Assembly: GCF_000203815.1 (NCBI RefSeq)
Contig: NW_004457729.1
Span: 1,860,674-1,924,673 of the forward strand
Direction: 5' to 3'
Length of the DNA stretch: 64,000 nt
Source of the DNA: Cavenderia fasciculata
Taxonomy: Eukaryota; Evosea; Eumycetozoa; Acytosteliales; Cavenderiaceae
The translations under genes were made by a program, and so were the position numbers. Below are positions 13,001 to 23,701 of this stretch, in pieces. The notes under the pieces were generated by a model. That model was not told the origin of the DNA. It did not search any database and saw only the letters and a program-made list of their open reading frames with translations. Each line of letters begins with the position of its first letter. The stretch's first letter is position 1.

Positions 13001-13358
13001 CTCATCCTGGCGACCTCGTCTTCAATCGATCCTCTCCATTTTTGAACAACCATATTCTTTAAAAAGATTGATGCTGCATTCTTGATATCATTGTTGACTT
13101 CATTACTTGCCAATATTCTTAATAATACTTGTGAATATGCTTCCATTGATTTAAACTAATGTTGTAGTAGTAGAAGAGAGATTGTATTAGTCTCTCCTCT
13201 TACTCAAAATATAGATTACGTATATATATATATATCATAATCTATCTACTACCTACCTTTTCCAATTCAGCTTCAGCTTGAAGTCTAACAGCATCATCAT
13301 ACCCAAAGGTATGTGCAAGAGCAATGACTGTTGATTGAATTAATTGCTGTTGGTTCAT
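10024..13358 (-). CDS. ipo7: Importin-7/8-type karyopherin beta (Nmd5/Sxm1 family)
   Basis: Exon 1 is 13358-13257 (34 residues, beginning MNQQQLIQS); exon 2 is 13155-10024; 1077 residues in all. An N-terminal importin-beta-like HEAT segment (AASIFLKNMVVQKW, NRDFPEKWPLL) precedes HEAT repeats. A strongly acidic region of about 110 residues (around residues 875-985) is followed by a short basic C-terminus, the architecture of importin-7/8. Known role: Ran-GTP-regulated import of ribosomal proteins, histone H1, SMADs and MAP kinases. Human IPO7 is slightly shorter (about 1040). The third codon positions are GC-rich compared with neighbours, as in other highly expressed genes here. Long antisense frames across this gene are shadows. 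Confidence 0.93.
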
Positions 13359-14358
13359 CTTCTTCTTTCTTCTTCTTCTCTATTAAAATAATCGATACAA
13401 GTAGATAGATAGATAGATTGATTGATTGATATTGTTTGAGATATAGACGTAGATGATCGTCACAACAAACAAACAAACAAACAATTTACAAACAACACAT
13501 TTTTTTTTATCTCTTTCGTCAAACTCATCGCAAGTGGCAAAACCGAACGAAAAAAAAAAAACAACATTATTTGTAATAATTATTTTTATAAAGTAGCCGA
13601 GATATTGATAGAGATAATAGATAATCTAATCTATCTTATTTATTGAACAATATTGACTGGTCATCATTCCTCTGATCATCGAGTAACATCCCCATTAAAT
13701 TTAACATTAAGGTCTTGGTTGTACTAATTCTTTTAGTTTAATAGATTTATTGTATATACTTTGCAACATATAATAACATTAAAATAATGGATCATAGATC
13801 ATGGATCATCTATCTTCAAATCATCCAAGGATGATCTATAATCCATGATCTATGATCCAGGATGGATAATCAATTTTAAAAAATTGTATTATTATATATA
13901 CTTCTTGATGTTTTTCATCAATAAGACAAATAATAAATAAATAAATAAATTAATAGCTATTTTTCTATAACCTTTATAAAGTCCAGACTAGTATTGACTA
14001 CATCATCTTGCGTTTTCAGGTGAACCCCCCCTTTTCACACTCAAATATATATTCGAACCCTTCCCTCTCATTTTTTTGCTTACTTTTCTTTTTCAATTTT
14101 TAATAACACACCATTCATTCATTGTTATAACTTTTAATATAATATATATGTATATAGTACTAAGATATTATCTCATTCTACACATATAACAAAGCAGATC
14201 TTTAACAACAACCAATTACATAATATCATATATATTGCTGCTGTCCGATCTCATCATCATCATTATTAACAACAGCAACAACAATTCATCATTAAACTTC
14301 AATATTAAACAACAACAACCACCAACATATAGATATATAAGAACATATTAAAAGAAAG
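13359..14358. other. Divergent intergenic region
   Basis: One kilobase between the start of the importin-7-type gene and the four-helix protein gene, presumably carrying both promoters. It has GAT(A/T) repeats near 13400-13430, A and T tracts (13501-13562), a strong hairpin at 13789-13858, a run of seven C at 14026-14032 and CAA-rich DNA just before the next start. I see no coding sequence. Confidence 0.6.
13789..13858. repeat. 18-base perfect inverted repeat (hairpin)
   Basis: GGATCATAGATCATGGAT at 13789-13806 is the exact reverse complement of ATCCATGATCTATGATCC at 13841-13858, with a 34-base loop that itself contains GGATGATC. It is built from overlapping GATC/ATGATC words. It could form a cruciform or RNA stem-loop. 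Confidence 0.85.
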
Positions 14359-14836
14359 ATGGGTATACTAGATGGAGCTGACAACAGAGTCAAGATTATA
14401 TACTTGCTCTGTATATTGTTATGTATTATGGCTATTGTATCGGCAGTATCAACATTCTTGATTGGTATCATTATTTGTATTGCTACCTTTTTGGTTGCCG
14501 CTGCTGGAGCAATGGGTGCAAGATTCAATAGTTTCCGTTTACTTTGGTTCTTTATGGCCGGTCTTGGATGTCTCGTCATCTTGTCTGTCATTTCAATCAT
14601 CATTACTTTTATTACTAAATCTGGTTTCAGTTGGTGGATGATCAAGGATATCATTCTTATTGCTTTATATGTATGTTTGAAATAGAAAAAAAAAGAGAGA
14701 GAGAGATAAAGAGAAAGAAAGAGATTACTAACACCATTATAAATTATAGGGTGGTGGTATTTTCACTGCTTTCTTGATGAGAGGAAGATCATTCAGATAC
14801 AACCCAAGTGCTCCAGCTACCTTCCAAAAACTTTAA
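14359..14836 (+). CDS. Small four-helix membrane protein, unknown function
   Basis: Exons 14359-14670 and 14750-14836; 132 residues. Four hydrophobic segments lie at about residues 12-32, 34-52, 58-82 and 92-112. A short polar tail follows (RGRSFRYNPSAPATFQKL). There is no cleaved signal peptide, and the N-terminus is short and polar. Glycine-rich turns (AAAGAMGARFN; YGGGIF across the splice) are visible. I do not recognise the family. The layout resembles small four-span proteins of the endomembrane system, but no function is claimed. The start has an A-rich context (AAGAAAGATGG). Confidence 0.8.
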
Positions 14837-15246
14837 TAATACTTTTATATATATAAATTAAACATATACTCTTATACAACAAACACAAGACAACACATCA
14901 TTTTTTTTTTCATAACATATTAATAAGAATAAACCAACCAATCAGAATAATCAAATCAACATCAATTCCTTATTAGCATTGTTGGATATCTTTAAAACTA
15001 TACATCATTATATAGATCGTAACTACATTACATTTTATTATTATATTAATAATGTTGTGTGATGGATGGCGACGGGTAAAAGAAAGTTGATTTAAAGATA
15101 TGGATATGGATATGGATCTGGTCGGATGGGTGGATAAAGAATTATACATTAATTATTATTATTATTAATTTAGAGTGGGATTGGGATTAGATTAGATTGT
15201 TGTGTTGATCTATTAAAATCTATAGATTTTGTCCATTTGGGATGAT
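14837..15246. other. Convergent intergenic region, no gene seen
   Basis: About 410 bases between two stop codons. AT-rich, with a T tract at 14903-14910 and a short GGATAT(GGATCT) tandem near 15099-15122. I see nothing functional beyond 3' ends. Confidence 0.55.
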
Positions 15247-15997
15247 TTAGAAATTAAGTTTGCTCTTTAACATTTCAATGTGCTTTTTCTTGTCAAGAGT
15301 AGTCAACTTTCTTTTTTGATGATTCTTGATGACTACTGTATCTTGTTGTTCTTCATCAGCATCGATAATGGGTGCAGCAACTGGAACGACATTACGGAAT
15401 GATTCATTGGGAGCACCAACAACAATATTATTTTTGGTTACTTCCTCTTTGATTGCCTCAAAGGTAGCAACGGTTCTAGACTTTTTGTTGATACGATTGG
15501 TCTTTTGCATTTCGTAAACGGCTTGTCCCTTGGTAGAGGTGTCACGAATCGATGCAGTTTCAATGGTGATCATATGTTCCAAACCCTTCTTGATGTTGGC
15601 TCTCTTTTCGAGATATTGTTGTTGAGAAGCAGTACAGATTTGTACCTCTTCACATACCGATTGGCTGCTTGTTCCATTTAGAATTTGATGAATAATCAAT
15701 GGTCCAGAGTAATCTAAAAATGTATTACACTTTAATAAAAAAAAGTGTTAATGTCTCTCTCTCTATCTTTACTCTTAATGTATTACATACCATTGAACCA
15801 TATTTAGGAATAGAATTACATAGTCTTTCGAGAGCACCATACATATCATCGTAGGTAATATTATCCTTGGTTCCCATGGATTCTAATTCATCTATTGCCA
15901 ATCTACACAAATCACATTCAACTGGTGTAAATGAGTAGACAGAGGTTACAATAGTAAATATAACCAATACAATTGATACTATTGTTAATACTTTCAT
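15247..15997 (-). CDS. Secreted saposin B-type protein
   Basis: Exons 15997-15791 and 15729-15247; 229 residues. A signal peptide (MKVLTIVSIVLVIFTIVTSVYS) is followed by a saposin-B domain with six cysteines in the expected order: ECDLC, a Cys before NSIPKYG, the first Cys of exon 2, then the pair in VCEEVQIC. The acceptor is ATTAAAG at 15730; choosing the TTTTTAG inside the exon instead would lose a conserved Cys and the frame. Saposin-like proteins bind or permeabilise lipids; in amoebae some are lysosomal activators or antibacterial pore formers. The charged, lysine-rich tail of about 110 residues is unusual for an amoebapore-type protein, so lipid binding is a safer inference than pore formation. 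Confidence 0.85.
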
Positions 15998-16165
15998 TTC
16001 TTTCTATGTTGTACAAATTATAACTATGCACTACCAAAAAAAAAAAAAGTAGGGACGGGGGTTGCAGAGAATGGATGAGGAAAAGTTTAATTTTAAAAAT
16101 TTAATAATATCTTTGACAAGATGATCTGTCGCACTAAGATGGATAGATAGATAGATAGTCAGAAG

Positions 16166-16508
16166 ATGTTCAATCATAGTAATAATAATAATGAATATAT
16201 AGAAGTAAAGTTATCTAATCTAACACTATTGAATATCATTGAAAAGATAGATGATAATGTAGATTTGATATGCTTTTTGTTGACTTGTAAGAGGTTGTAT
16301 TACTCGATCAGACAACACAAGAATATTCGGTTCAAAGATATAAAGTACATTGATGTCAACTCTAAAAGTCTACTGTGTACACCAAAGAAGAAGAAGAAGA
16401 TTTGCAACTATGGTAGTTCCGTGGGTTGTCTACCATCATTCAAAGAGATGATTGACAATACAATTTCAAATCAACTGGTACTGGTCTCTCCTCATTCAGA
16501 GTTAAAGG

Positions 16509-16547
<39 letters not shown>

Positions 16548-18115
16548 CAATTATTCATGTACTTTACGACAAGGACAATAATGCATATGATGGTAAAGAA
16601 TTTGATAGAGTAGATACTGTTTTAATGTCACTTGACAAGGATTATGGTATTGGTCAACCAGGTCATCAGTTAAGGTTACCTTTATCATCATCATCAATGG
16701 CTATTGATAATGTAAAGGGTAATCTAGACTATCAACTCTCTTTTATACCACCATCAGTTACAAGATTGATTCTTTATTTTAAATATGTTGATATTGATAA
16801 AGGTGTGTTGCCAAGTACCATCAAATCATTGTATCTACAAATAGAATCAATCTATTGTCAAGTCTATCTTCCACGAGGATTAGAGTCACTTGTATTTGAT
16901 TGTGACAAGACAAAACAATACATACCGTGGCAAGACCTAGAATTAAACCAATTGTTGTGTCTAAGGACATTGGAACTTAAAACAGCTGGTCTTGAAACAG
17001 GTGCCCTGCCAACAAGTTTGACATCTCTCAAACTAGATATATACGATCCCCCTCCACTCGATTTCTTCCAGTCATTGACATCACTCGTCTACCTTTATAT
17101 TGGATGGTTCGCACCTCCATCACGCATCCCATCCCATTGTATTGATCTCCAGTCTCTTGTCAATCTCGAAACATTAGATGTCTCACAATATTATCTATCT
17201 GATTTTAAACTACCCCATCACTCAAGTCTCAAACATATATTCTTGGCACCGAATACTAGAAGGGTTTACATTGACCATATACCACAGTTCTTGGAGAGTC
17301 TTAGTATATCATTTGATGTTTTAATGTCGGTGCCACAACCAAGTCGTACTCTTCCATTGACACTCAAAAAGCTATGTCTCTTTCAATGTCATTCACCGGT
17401 TCCCGTTGGTTTGATACCAAATAGTGTCACTAGTCTTGACCTATCTGTCAACCAACCTAATCATCTTTTAGAGGGTACCATTCCAATGTCTGTTGAAAAA
17501 TTGTCACTTGGAAATTATGGTGGTCCAATCAATTTAGATTATCTTCCCAAGAATTCTCTAAAAGAATTGTCTTGGATAAAACATGCTTCTAGAAACATGA
17601 TCTCCTTCTCCCCCTCCTCATTGCATGATGAATCAAAATATAGTCAACTTCCAACATCACTCACATCATTGATTATTTCATTAATTACAACCATACCAAA
17701 TACAAATATTTATTCATTATCACATACTATTAAACAATCATACAATATTAAATTTCAATCAAGTAATAATAATCAAAATAATAACAACTGTAATAATAAT
17801 AGTAACGATTGGATTCTTCCACCAAATATCAAACAGTTGACTTGTTTGATTAGTCCTCCTGTTCGTAGAAAACCCTATGATAATAATCAAAAGGAGGGAG
17901 GGGCCTCCTATTTTGGTTTAAATGAAATTATCAATCAAACCAACGTTCAATTGCTTACTATTATATATGAAAATGAATCGGTTGTATTTGATATTCGTCG
18001 ATTAGAAAGAGAGTCTGGCAAAGTGTTAATCATTGACAAACAATCAATCTCTGGTGTATTTGTCACTCTATCAAAAGATAATAATTGTCGAATTTACTTT
18101 TCAACAAACGGTTAA
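16166..18115 (+). CDS. F-box-like / FNIP-type leucine-repeat protein 1
   Basis: Single exon, 649 residues. The F-box-like N-terminal segment (LSNLTLLNIIEKIDDNVDLI, then FLLTCKRLYYSI) is followed by irregular leucine repeats of the form LPTSLTSLKL, IPNSVTSLDLS and IPMSVEKLSLG, which resemble the FNIP repeats expanded in dictyostelids. It has a poly-Q run (about residues 116-126) and an Asn-rich stretch near 535-550. F-box proteins recruit substrates to SCF ubiquitin ligases, so a substrate-adaptor role is inferred. The next gene is a tandem paralogue. A 134-base block covering the F-box is nearly identical between them, while the rest has diverged strongly. Confidence 0.8.
16208..16341 (+). 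repeat. 134-base near-identical block, copy A
   Basis: Matches 18486-18619 with one mismatch (ACACTATTG versus ATACTATTG). It covers the F-box region of the first leucine-repeat gene, and identity falls off sharply on both sides. Confidence 0.9.
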
Positions 18116-18320
18116 GGTTAAGGTTCTTGTTGAACCATATAATATGTAATAAATACTAATCTTAGTTGTTATAAAGAAGTAATTACTTTATATAATAATA
18201 ATATTTAAAATATAAATCATTTTAAAAAAAAAGGAAAGAAAAAAAAATACACATACGGGAGAAAGTAGTTTTCCAAGTTCATTGTACAAACCAAGTTTGA
18301 TAGATATATAAATATGAATA

Positions 18321-20549
18321 ATGTCATATATATCTGTTGTACTATTCTCTATTACTATAGCAATAGCTGTCACTGTATTCTTCTTGAAGCGACCCTCAAC
18401 CACCAACAGACCATTTAGAATAGAACAACAACAACAACAACAACAAAATAATAATAATAATAATAATAATAATATAAAAGTAAAGAAGTTATCTAATCTA
18501 ATACTATTGAATATCATTGAAAAGATAGATGATAATGTAGATTTGATATGCTTTTTGTTGACTTGTAAGAGGTTGTATTACTCGATCAGACAACACAAGA
18601 ATATTCGGTTCAAAGATATTGGTTATATTAATGCAAAAGATTGTTTGAATGAATATCTACTTGATCGGTTATCATCATCGTCATGTTTACCATCATTCAA
18701 ACATATATTTGCAAATGCATTGTCAAATCAAATGATGATTGTCACTAGTGATAATACATACAACACTAAACATGTTCAAGCAAATGGATTAGTAAACTTT
18801 TATGTTTTGGAAACAAATAATAATAATCATCGATTCAATATCGACCAAAAAGAAGAAGAAAAAGAAGAAACCAACCAATCCTCTTCCTCCTCTTCGTCAT
18901 TGTCGTCTATTGAAAAGATTGTTCTTCTTCTAAATGACAATAATGATATTAGTGACACTCACATAACAAAGTTACCATCTACTCCAAGAGTATTGTTGAT
19001 TCGTAATCCATCAAAACCAGTCAATCATCCATTCGGGTACATACCACCATCGGTCAAAGATCTAGTACTTTCTTGTAGAGCTATCAACTGTGAAAAGATA
19101 TTCTTGGGTAACCATATAGAGACGTTGAGGTTGTTGATAGCGCGGATCGAATCCAACAACACTATACAACTACCACTGGGTCTAAAAACATTTGTACTTT
19201 TACCATTTGGTCCCTACCAACAGCAGTGGACATTCAATTTCCTCGCACTCTTGTCGCTTACTACTCTCAAGTTGGAGGGTATCAAGAGTATCCCCAAAGG
19301 ATCGCTGCCGACCAGTTTAACATCCATCACACTTTTATCGATAAGTGCTCTTCAGCCTGACTTTTTCCGACCACTAGTTTCATTAGTCTATCTCCAAATC
19401 CGTTATTATGAAATCAGAATTCTTTGCTTGGATCTCGAACCACTAGTATCTCTTGAAACACTCATTATGGATGCAAAGAGTCACATTGTCCTTTCACAGT
19501 CAATATCAACACTCAAACATTTACAGTTGCTTCGGTACTCTACTATTAATTTCATACCAAATACTCTATCACATCTCGTTGTTTCAACGGATACATATAT
19601 GAAATTCATTAAACAATCACAACAAATCCCAACACTGACAAACGGACCGTCCATTGTTGTTCTACCATTTTTGAAACATCTTGAAATCCAAGGTATGGTT
19701 TCACATCTCGACCACTCTGACCAAAGTTATATCCCACACGGTGTAACCAGTCTTGACATGACTATGAGTCACAAGTACCGATACACTGGTTTAATACCAC
19801 CATCTGTAGTCAAGTTGGCTCTTAAATTCAATCAACGACCATCAGAAGCGGTAGTACAATCTTTCAAACTCCCAGATACCATCAAACAATTGACTTGGAA
19901 AGGATATCACTTGCATTTAGACCGTTATACAGGCGTCCCATTTATATTTCCTAGTCTATTAGAGAAACTAAAATATTTTCCAAATACTTCTGATCATATC
20001 AATACAAAACTACTTCCACAATCAACTACATCATTATCAATTCTAGCTCCCAATTTCTTTAATAATAATAATAATAGTAATAGTAGTAGTGGTGTGGAAA
20101 CTCCAAGTATTTCTTTATTAGATTGTATACATGTGGATGATGCTAACAAAAATAGAACGCCGGCAAACAATACTACGATATCGATACTTGGTCCGAATAT
20201 CAAACAATTAAAGTGGAAGTTTTCATTTGCTTCTCCAAGTGACAAATTCAGTATTAGATTAGACCAAGTGATCAATCAAACCAATGTTCAAGAGTTGACA
20301 GTTTTGGTTTTTAATAAAGTATCTGCTCTATTGGATATTAGAAGATTGGACAACTCTAATGTATTGATAATTGATAAACCATCCCTTATTGGAGGTTTTA
20401 TAACCCAAAGAAAAAGACCAACAATAACAACAACAACAACAACCCTCCAAAAGAATATTCATCAATCTGATTATTCTTCTTCTTCTTATGAACCACTCTA
20501 TCTTCATTTTAAAAGAAATCAACCTCCATTCTTGAGTAATAATAAATAA
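18321..20549 (+). CDS. F-box-like / FNIP-type leucine-repeat protein 2 with N-terminal membrane helix
   Basis: Single exon, 742 residues. Unlike its tandem paralogue, it starts with a hydrophobic anchor (residues ~3-22, ISVVLFSITIAIAVTVFFL), then poly-Q and poly-N, then the same F-box-like segment. Leucine repeats follow (LPTSLTSITL, IPHGVTSLDM, IPPSVVKLAL). A matching C-terminal block occurs in both proteins (NQTNVQ..T, then LDIRRL, then LIIDK). The gene lies about 205 bases downstream of copy 1, same orientation. A membrane-anchored F-box adaptor is inferred. Alternatively the start could be internal: no other ATG precedes the poly-Q tract, but one inside the protein could be used. Function in SCF complexes is from family knowledge only. 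Confidence 0.78.
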   Translation: MSYISVVLFSITIAIAVTVFFLKRPSTTNRPFRIEQQQQQQQNNNNNNNNNIKVKKLSNLILLNIIEKIDDNVDLICFLLTCKRLYYSIRQHKNIRFKDIGYINAKDCLNEYLLDRLSSSSCLPSFKHIFANALSNQMMIVTSDNTYNTKHVQANGLVNFYVLETNNNNHRFNIDQKEEEKEETNQSSSSSSSLSSIEKIVLLLNDNNDISDTHITKLPSTPRVLLIRNPSKPVNHPFGYIPPSVKDLVLSCRAINCEKIFLGNHIETLRLLIARIESNNTIQLPLGLKTFVLLPFGPYQQQWTFNFLALLSLTTLKLEGIKSIPKGSLPTSLTSITLLSISALQPDFFRPLVSLVYLQIRYYEIRILCLDLEPLVSLETLIMDAKSHIVLSQSISTLKHLQLLRYSTINFIPNTLSHLVVSTDTYMKFIKQSQQIPTLTNGPSIVVLPFLKHLEIQGMVSHLDHSDQSYIPHGVTSLDMTMSHKYRYTGLIPPSVVKLALKFNQRPSEAVVQSFKLPDTIKQLTWKGYHLHLDRYTGVPFIFPSLLEKLKYFPNTSDHINTKLLPQSTTSLSILAPNFFNNNNNSNSSSGVETPSISLLDCIHVDDANKNRTPANNTTISILGPNIKQLKWKFSFASPSDKFSIRLDQVINQTNVQELTVLVFNKVSALLDIRRLDNSNVLIIDKPSLIGGFITQRKRPTITTTTTTLQKNIHQSDYSSSSYEPLYLHFKRNQPPFLSNNK
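18486..18619 (+). repeat. 134-base near-identical block, copy B
   Basis: Partner of 16208-16341; one mismatch over 134 bases, including third codon positions. Confidence 0.9.
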
Positions 20550-20713
20550 ATAAATAATCTCTACACTGCTGTACATACTAGTATTGTATTAATTAATATT
20601 AATTAAATACAAAATAAAGAATTAAAATAAATATATATTTCATTGTCGTTTTTTAATTTAATTTATCTGCTTGATCATTTTACATTTGATTTTTAGTATT
20701 GAAGAGAAGAGAG

Positions 20714-22531
20714 ATGTATAGATTAGGAACAAATCAACTTCAACAAAGGTTGTTGTTGAGCACATCTACATCTATATTGTCTACAACCACGACTGGTGGT
20801 AGTAGTAGTAGTTGTAGTAATGGAAGATCATATTCATCATTTGTAAAGAAGTTGTTTGAAAGAATGAAAAGAGAGGATAGTCAAATCAAAGAGAAACAAG
20901 ATCAAGAAAAGTTTCAACAAGAGAGACAAGAGTTACTCAAGATAAGAGAATTACAACACCAACAATTAAAGTCATTAAAGGGTGGTTTGAATGTAGATAA
21001 AGCAAAATTGGTATGTAATATTACACAATGACATGACAGAATAGAACAACTTGACTAACATTCATCATCATTGTTGATCAACAAAGGGATTTAAATGGAG
21101 TAAACCACCACTTGGAATGGATAGATCAGCAACATTGGGATTACCATCATTTATCAGTTCATCACCCATCTCTCAATCACCAGAACAATTGGAACAACAA
21201 ATGCAAGATCAACAAAACTTTAAACCAACTGCTGTCTATTCAATTGGAACCAATACACAAGGTCAATTGGGATTGGGTGATTGCGTATCAGAAGAACAAT
21301 TTATATTTATGGAAACATTAACAAAGGAATCTATCAAATCACTTCGTTCCTCTATTTCACATTCTGCCATCTTGACAAGTACTTATATTGATCAAACAAA
21401 AGTTACAATGACAATGATGAATATTAATCAACTATACTACTACTACTTTTATTTATTTTAGATACAAGTGATTTGTTAACATGGGGATCAAATGCACAAT
21501 TCCAAATTGGACACAAGGATGGTACATTGACATCGATATTACCAAGTGTGGTTGAGAATATTCCACATTCAGTTAGAAAGCCATCGTTCCCACGAAACAA
21601 GGTGATCGATGTTGGGTTGGGTGGATGGCACAACTTTGCTGTGACACGTGAGATGGATGGATCGACACAGGTGTTTACATGGGGCAATAACTTGTACGGT
21701 CAGATGGGTATTGGCACGATATACAATGTGCAGATGCCGTCGGTGGTACCGTCGTTGTCAATGTATGATATTGTGCAAGTGTCGTCGGGTGGGTTGTACC
21801 ACTCACACTTTTTAACGAGTAAGGGTAAGGTATTGTCGTGTGGCAAGGCCGACGACGGTCAGCTCGCCATGGCTGACAACCAACCGTTTGTGCCAATCCC
21901 AACATTCTCAGAGCAGCTCTACGACCTCGATATTGCCACAATCACCAGCGGTCCATTCCACTCGGTCGCATTAGATCGACGCGGACGTGTCTATCAATGG
22001 GGGTGCGGTGCCATTGCATCGAGCAAAAAGGATCATATCCACTACACACCACAATCACTCTCTGACAACGCCTTGGCGTCACTACCCAACTTTGCCGCGC
22101 TCAAGAGTCGTGTCGTCGAGATTACTGGGTTCCTTGAGTCATCCCAGATTGTACAAATCGCTGCTGGTGACAACCTCTCGCTTGCAGTCACCAACCAAGG
22201 AGAGTTGTACGCTTGGAATACCGTCGACACGCATGCCAAGCGCATTGAAATGAAAGAATTTGCCGATAAACGTGTCGTCAAGGTTGCTACCAGTTTCACG
22301 CACACTGGTGTCATCCTCGAAGGCATTGACAACCCATCCACACGTTCCGTCCTTCTCTGGCCGAGTCGTTCATTCCAACTTGATCGTGAACTCCAAGGTT
22401 CATTCTTCTCCACCATCACCGATCAACCAAAACTCTATACATTCCCATCTGACCACCATATCACCGATCTCTCATTAGGTGTTCATTTTGCTTTAGTTTT
22501 AGCTTCTGAAAATAAACAACAACAATCATAA
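20714..22531 (+). CDS. RCC1-repeat protein 1, possibly mitochondrial
   Basis: Exons 20714-21010, 21087-21378, 21462-22531; 552 residues. The N-terminus is rich in Arg, Ser, Thr and Leu without acidic residues (about residues 1-40), resembling a mitochondrial presequence, followed by a charged coiled-coil segment (about 45-95). RCC1 repeats then follow, with typical words YSIGTNTQGQLGLGD, LTWGSNAQFQIGH and FTWGNNLYGQMGIGT, and later degenerate repeats. The RCC1 fold is a seven-bladed propeller. RCC1L/WBSCR16-type members act in mitochondrial ribosome biogenesis or fusion, which fits the presequence but is only inferred. Intron 1 ends in an unusual CAACAAAG acceptor. The start at 20714 is the first ATG in frame. 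Confidence 0.82.
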
Positions 22532-22988
22532 TCGACCCATACATATAGAATATATATCATACATATGTATAGATATCTATAGATAGATATCTATAGATAG
22601 ATATCTATATTCATTGTATTGTTCATTTTTCTCAAGTATAATTATATTTTCATTTAATTTAAAGTTTGGGTGGGTTGGGGTTCTGTCTCTAATCAAAAGT
22701 AGTGAAAGAGACAGTTCAAAAATTATTAAATATATATTTCTAATGATAGCACAAAGTCATTCAGTTACCGTCATTATAACCTTATGCTCCTTAGAAAAGA
22801 ACCAAAGAACTATAAATGTAAAATAACTTTCTTGTCAAAGGTGGGTGCAGAGAGTGTCGAGTCGACACAAACTCAAAAGTATTTAAAAATAATTAAATAT
22901 TTGAGTTTTGTCTCTCTATTCAATAGTTTATTTTGTTGTTGAAATTATATAGATATAAATATAGACATGTTTATTTATTTAGATTAAT
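22532..22988. other. Convergent intergenic region with several palindromes
   Basis: A tandem AGATATCTAT-type repeat (22569-22609) is followed by a CTGTCTCT / AGAGACAG stem (22683-22714). A near-palindrome around GTCGAC lies at 22854-22868, and an AT-rich imperfect hairpin (ACTCAAA...TTTGAGT) at 22871-22906. No coding sequence is convincing. These could be 3'-end structures of the flanking convergent genes or a small structured RNA. Confidence 0.6.
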
Positions 22989-23249
22989 CTAGTGACCTCT
23001 TCTTTGATGACCACCACGAATATGAGCACGTGCTCTATCTAGAGATGCTCTTTGTTCAACTTTTTTGGAGACATTGTCATAATACAAAGGTGATGATGTA
23101 GTTGTAGTAGTGGTAGAAGTAGTACCATCATTATCACCTTCCACATTTAAAGTATTACCCAATACATAATGGTTATGATGATTGGTAGTCATCATCGCCA
23201 ATACCAAAAAGAAGAATACAAAGACAAAGATTATAATCTTATTGTGCAT
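22989..23249 (-). CDS. Small secreted or membrane-anchored protein 1
   Basis: 86 residues, single exon. A strongly hydrophobic N-terminus (IIIFVFVFFFLVLAMM) acts as signal or anchor. It is followed by a His/Asn patch, a poly-Thr run and a basic tail (RARAHIRGGHQRRGH). I do not recognise it. The open frame, A/T-rich flanks and an orderly signal peptide support a gene; low-complexity composition keeps confidence moderate. A second small secreted protein in the same orientation lies just upstream of it (23702-23980). The two share no clear similarity beyond the leader. Confidence 0.6.
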   Translation of the reverse strand: MHNKIIIFVFVFFFLVLAMMTTNHHNHYVLGNTLNVEGDNDGTTSTTTTTTSSPLYYDNVSKKVEQRASLDRARAHIRGGHQRRGH

Positions 23250-23701
23250 TATTATTATTGAATATTAGAATCTTTATAAAGATTTAGTAAATAACAAATG
23301 AAAACACATATATATGTTTCGTACGTATTTTTATAGAGAGAGGAGAGAGAATCAATCTAATCAACCAACAAGTTTAAAAACTTACCTTTATTTGTTTTAA
23401 TAGATTGAATTCCAATTATTATAATCACTCTCTCTCTCCTTTTGTTTTATTAGTTTGGAATATGATATACCAAGATAAATCATATATGTGTATATATTAA
23501 AAGACTATTATTTGAAGCAAAGATTACACAAATTTGGGAATTTATTTAATTTTGGTTTGGAAAGTATTATTATTATTATGGATACAACAATTATTTTGAA
23601 TACATATATAAATATAAATTTGTCGTTGGTGGCTGGATGGATATATTTTGATAAACATAACCTTATACAACAGCCAAGCAAGACTACTACTATTACTACT
23701 T
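23250..23701. other. Short intergenic region, promoter of the small secreted gene
   Basis: AT-rich spacer between two small leftward genes, with GAGA/CTCT runs near 23338-23350 and 23427-23440. No gene seen. Confidence 0.5.
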
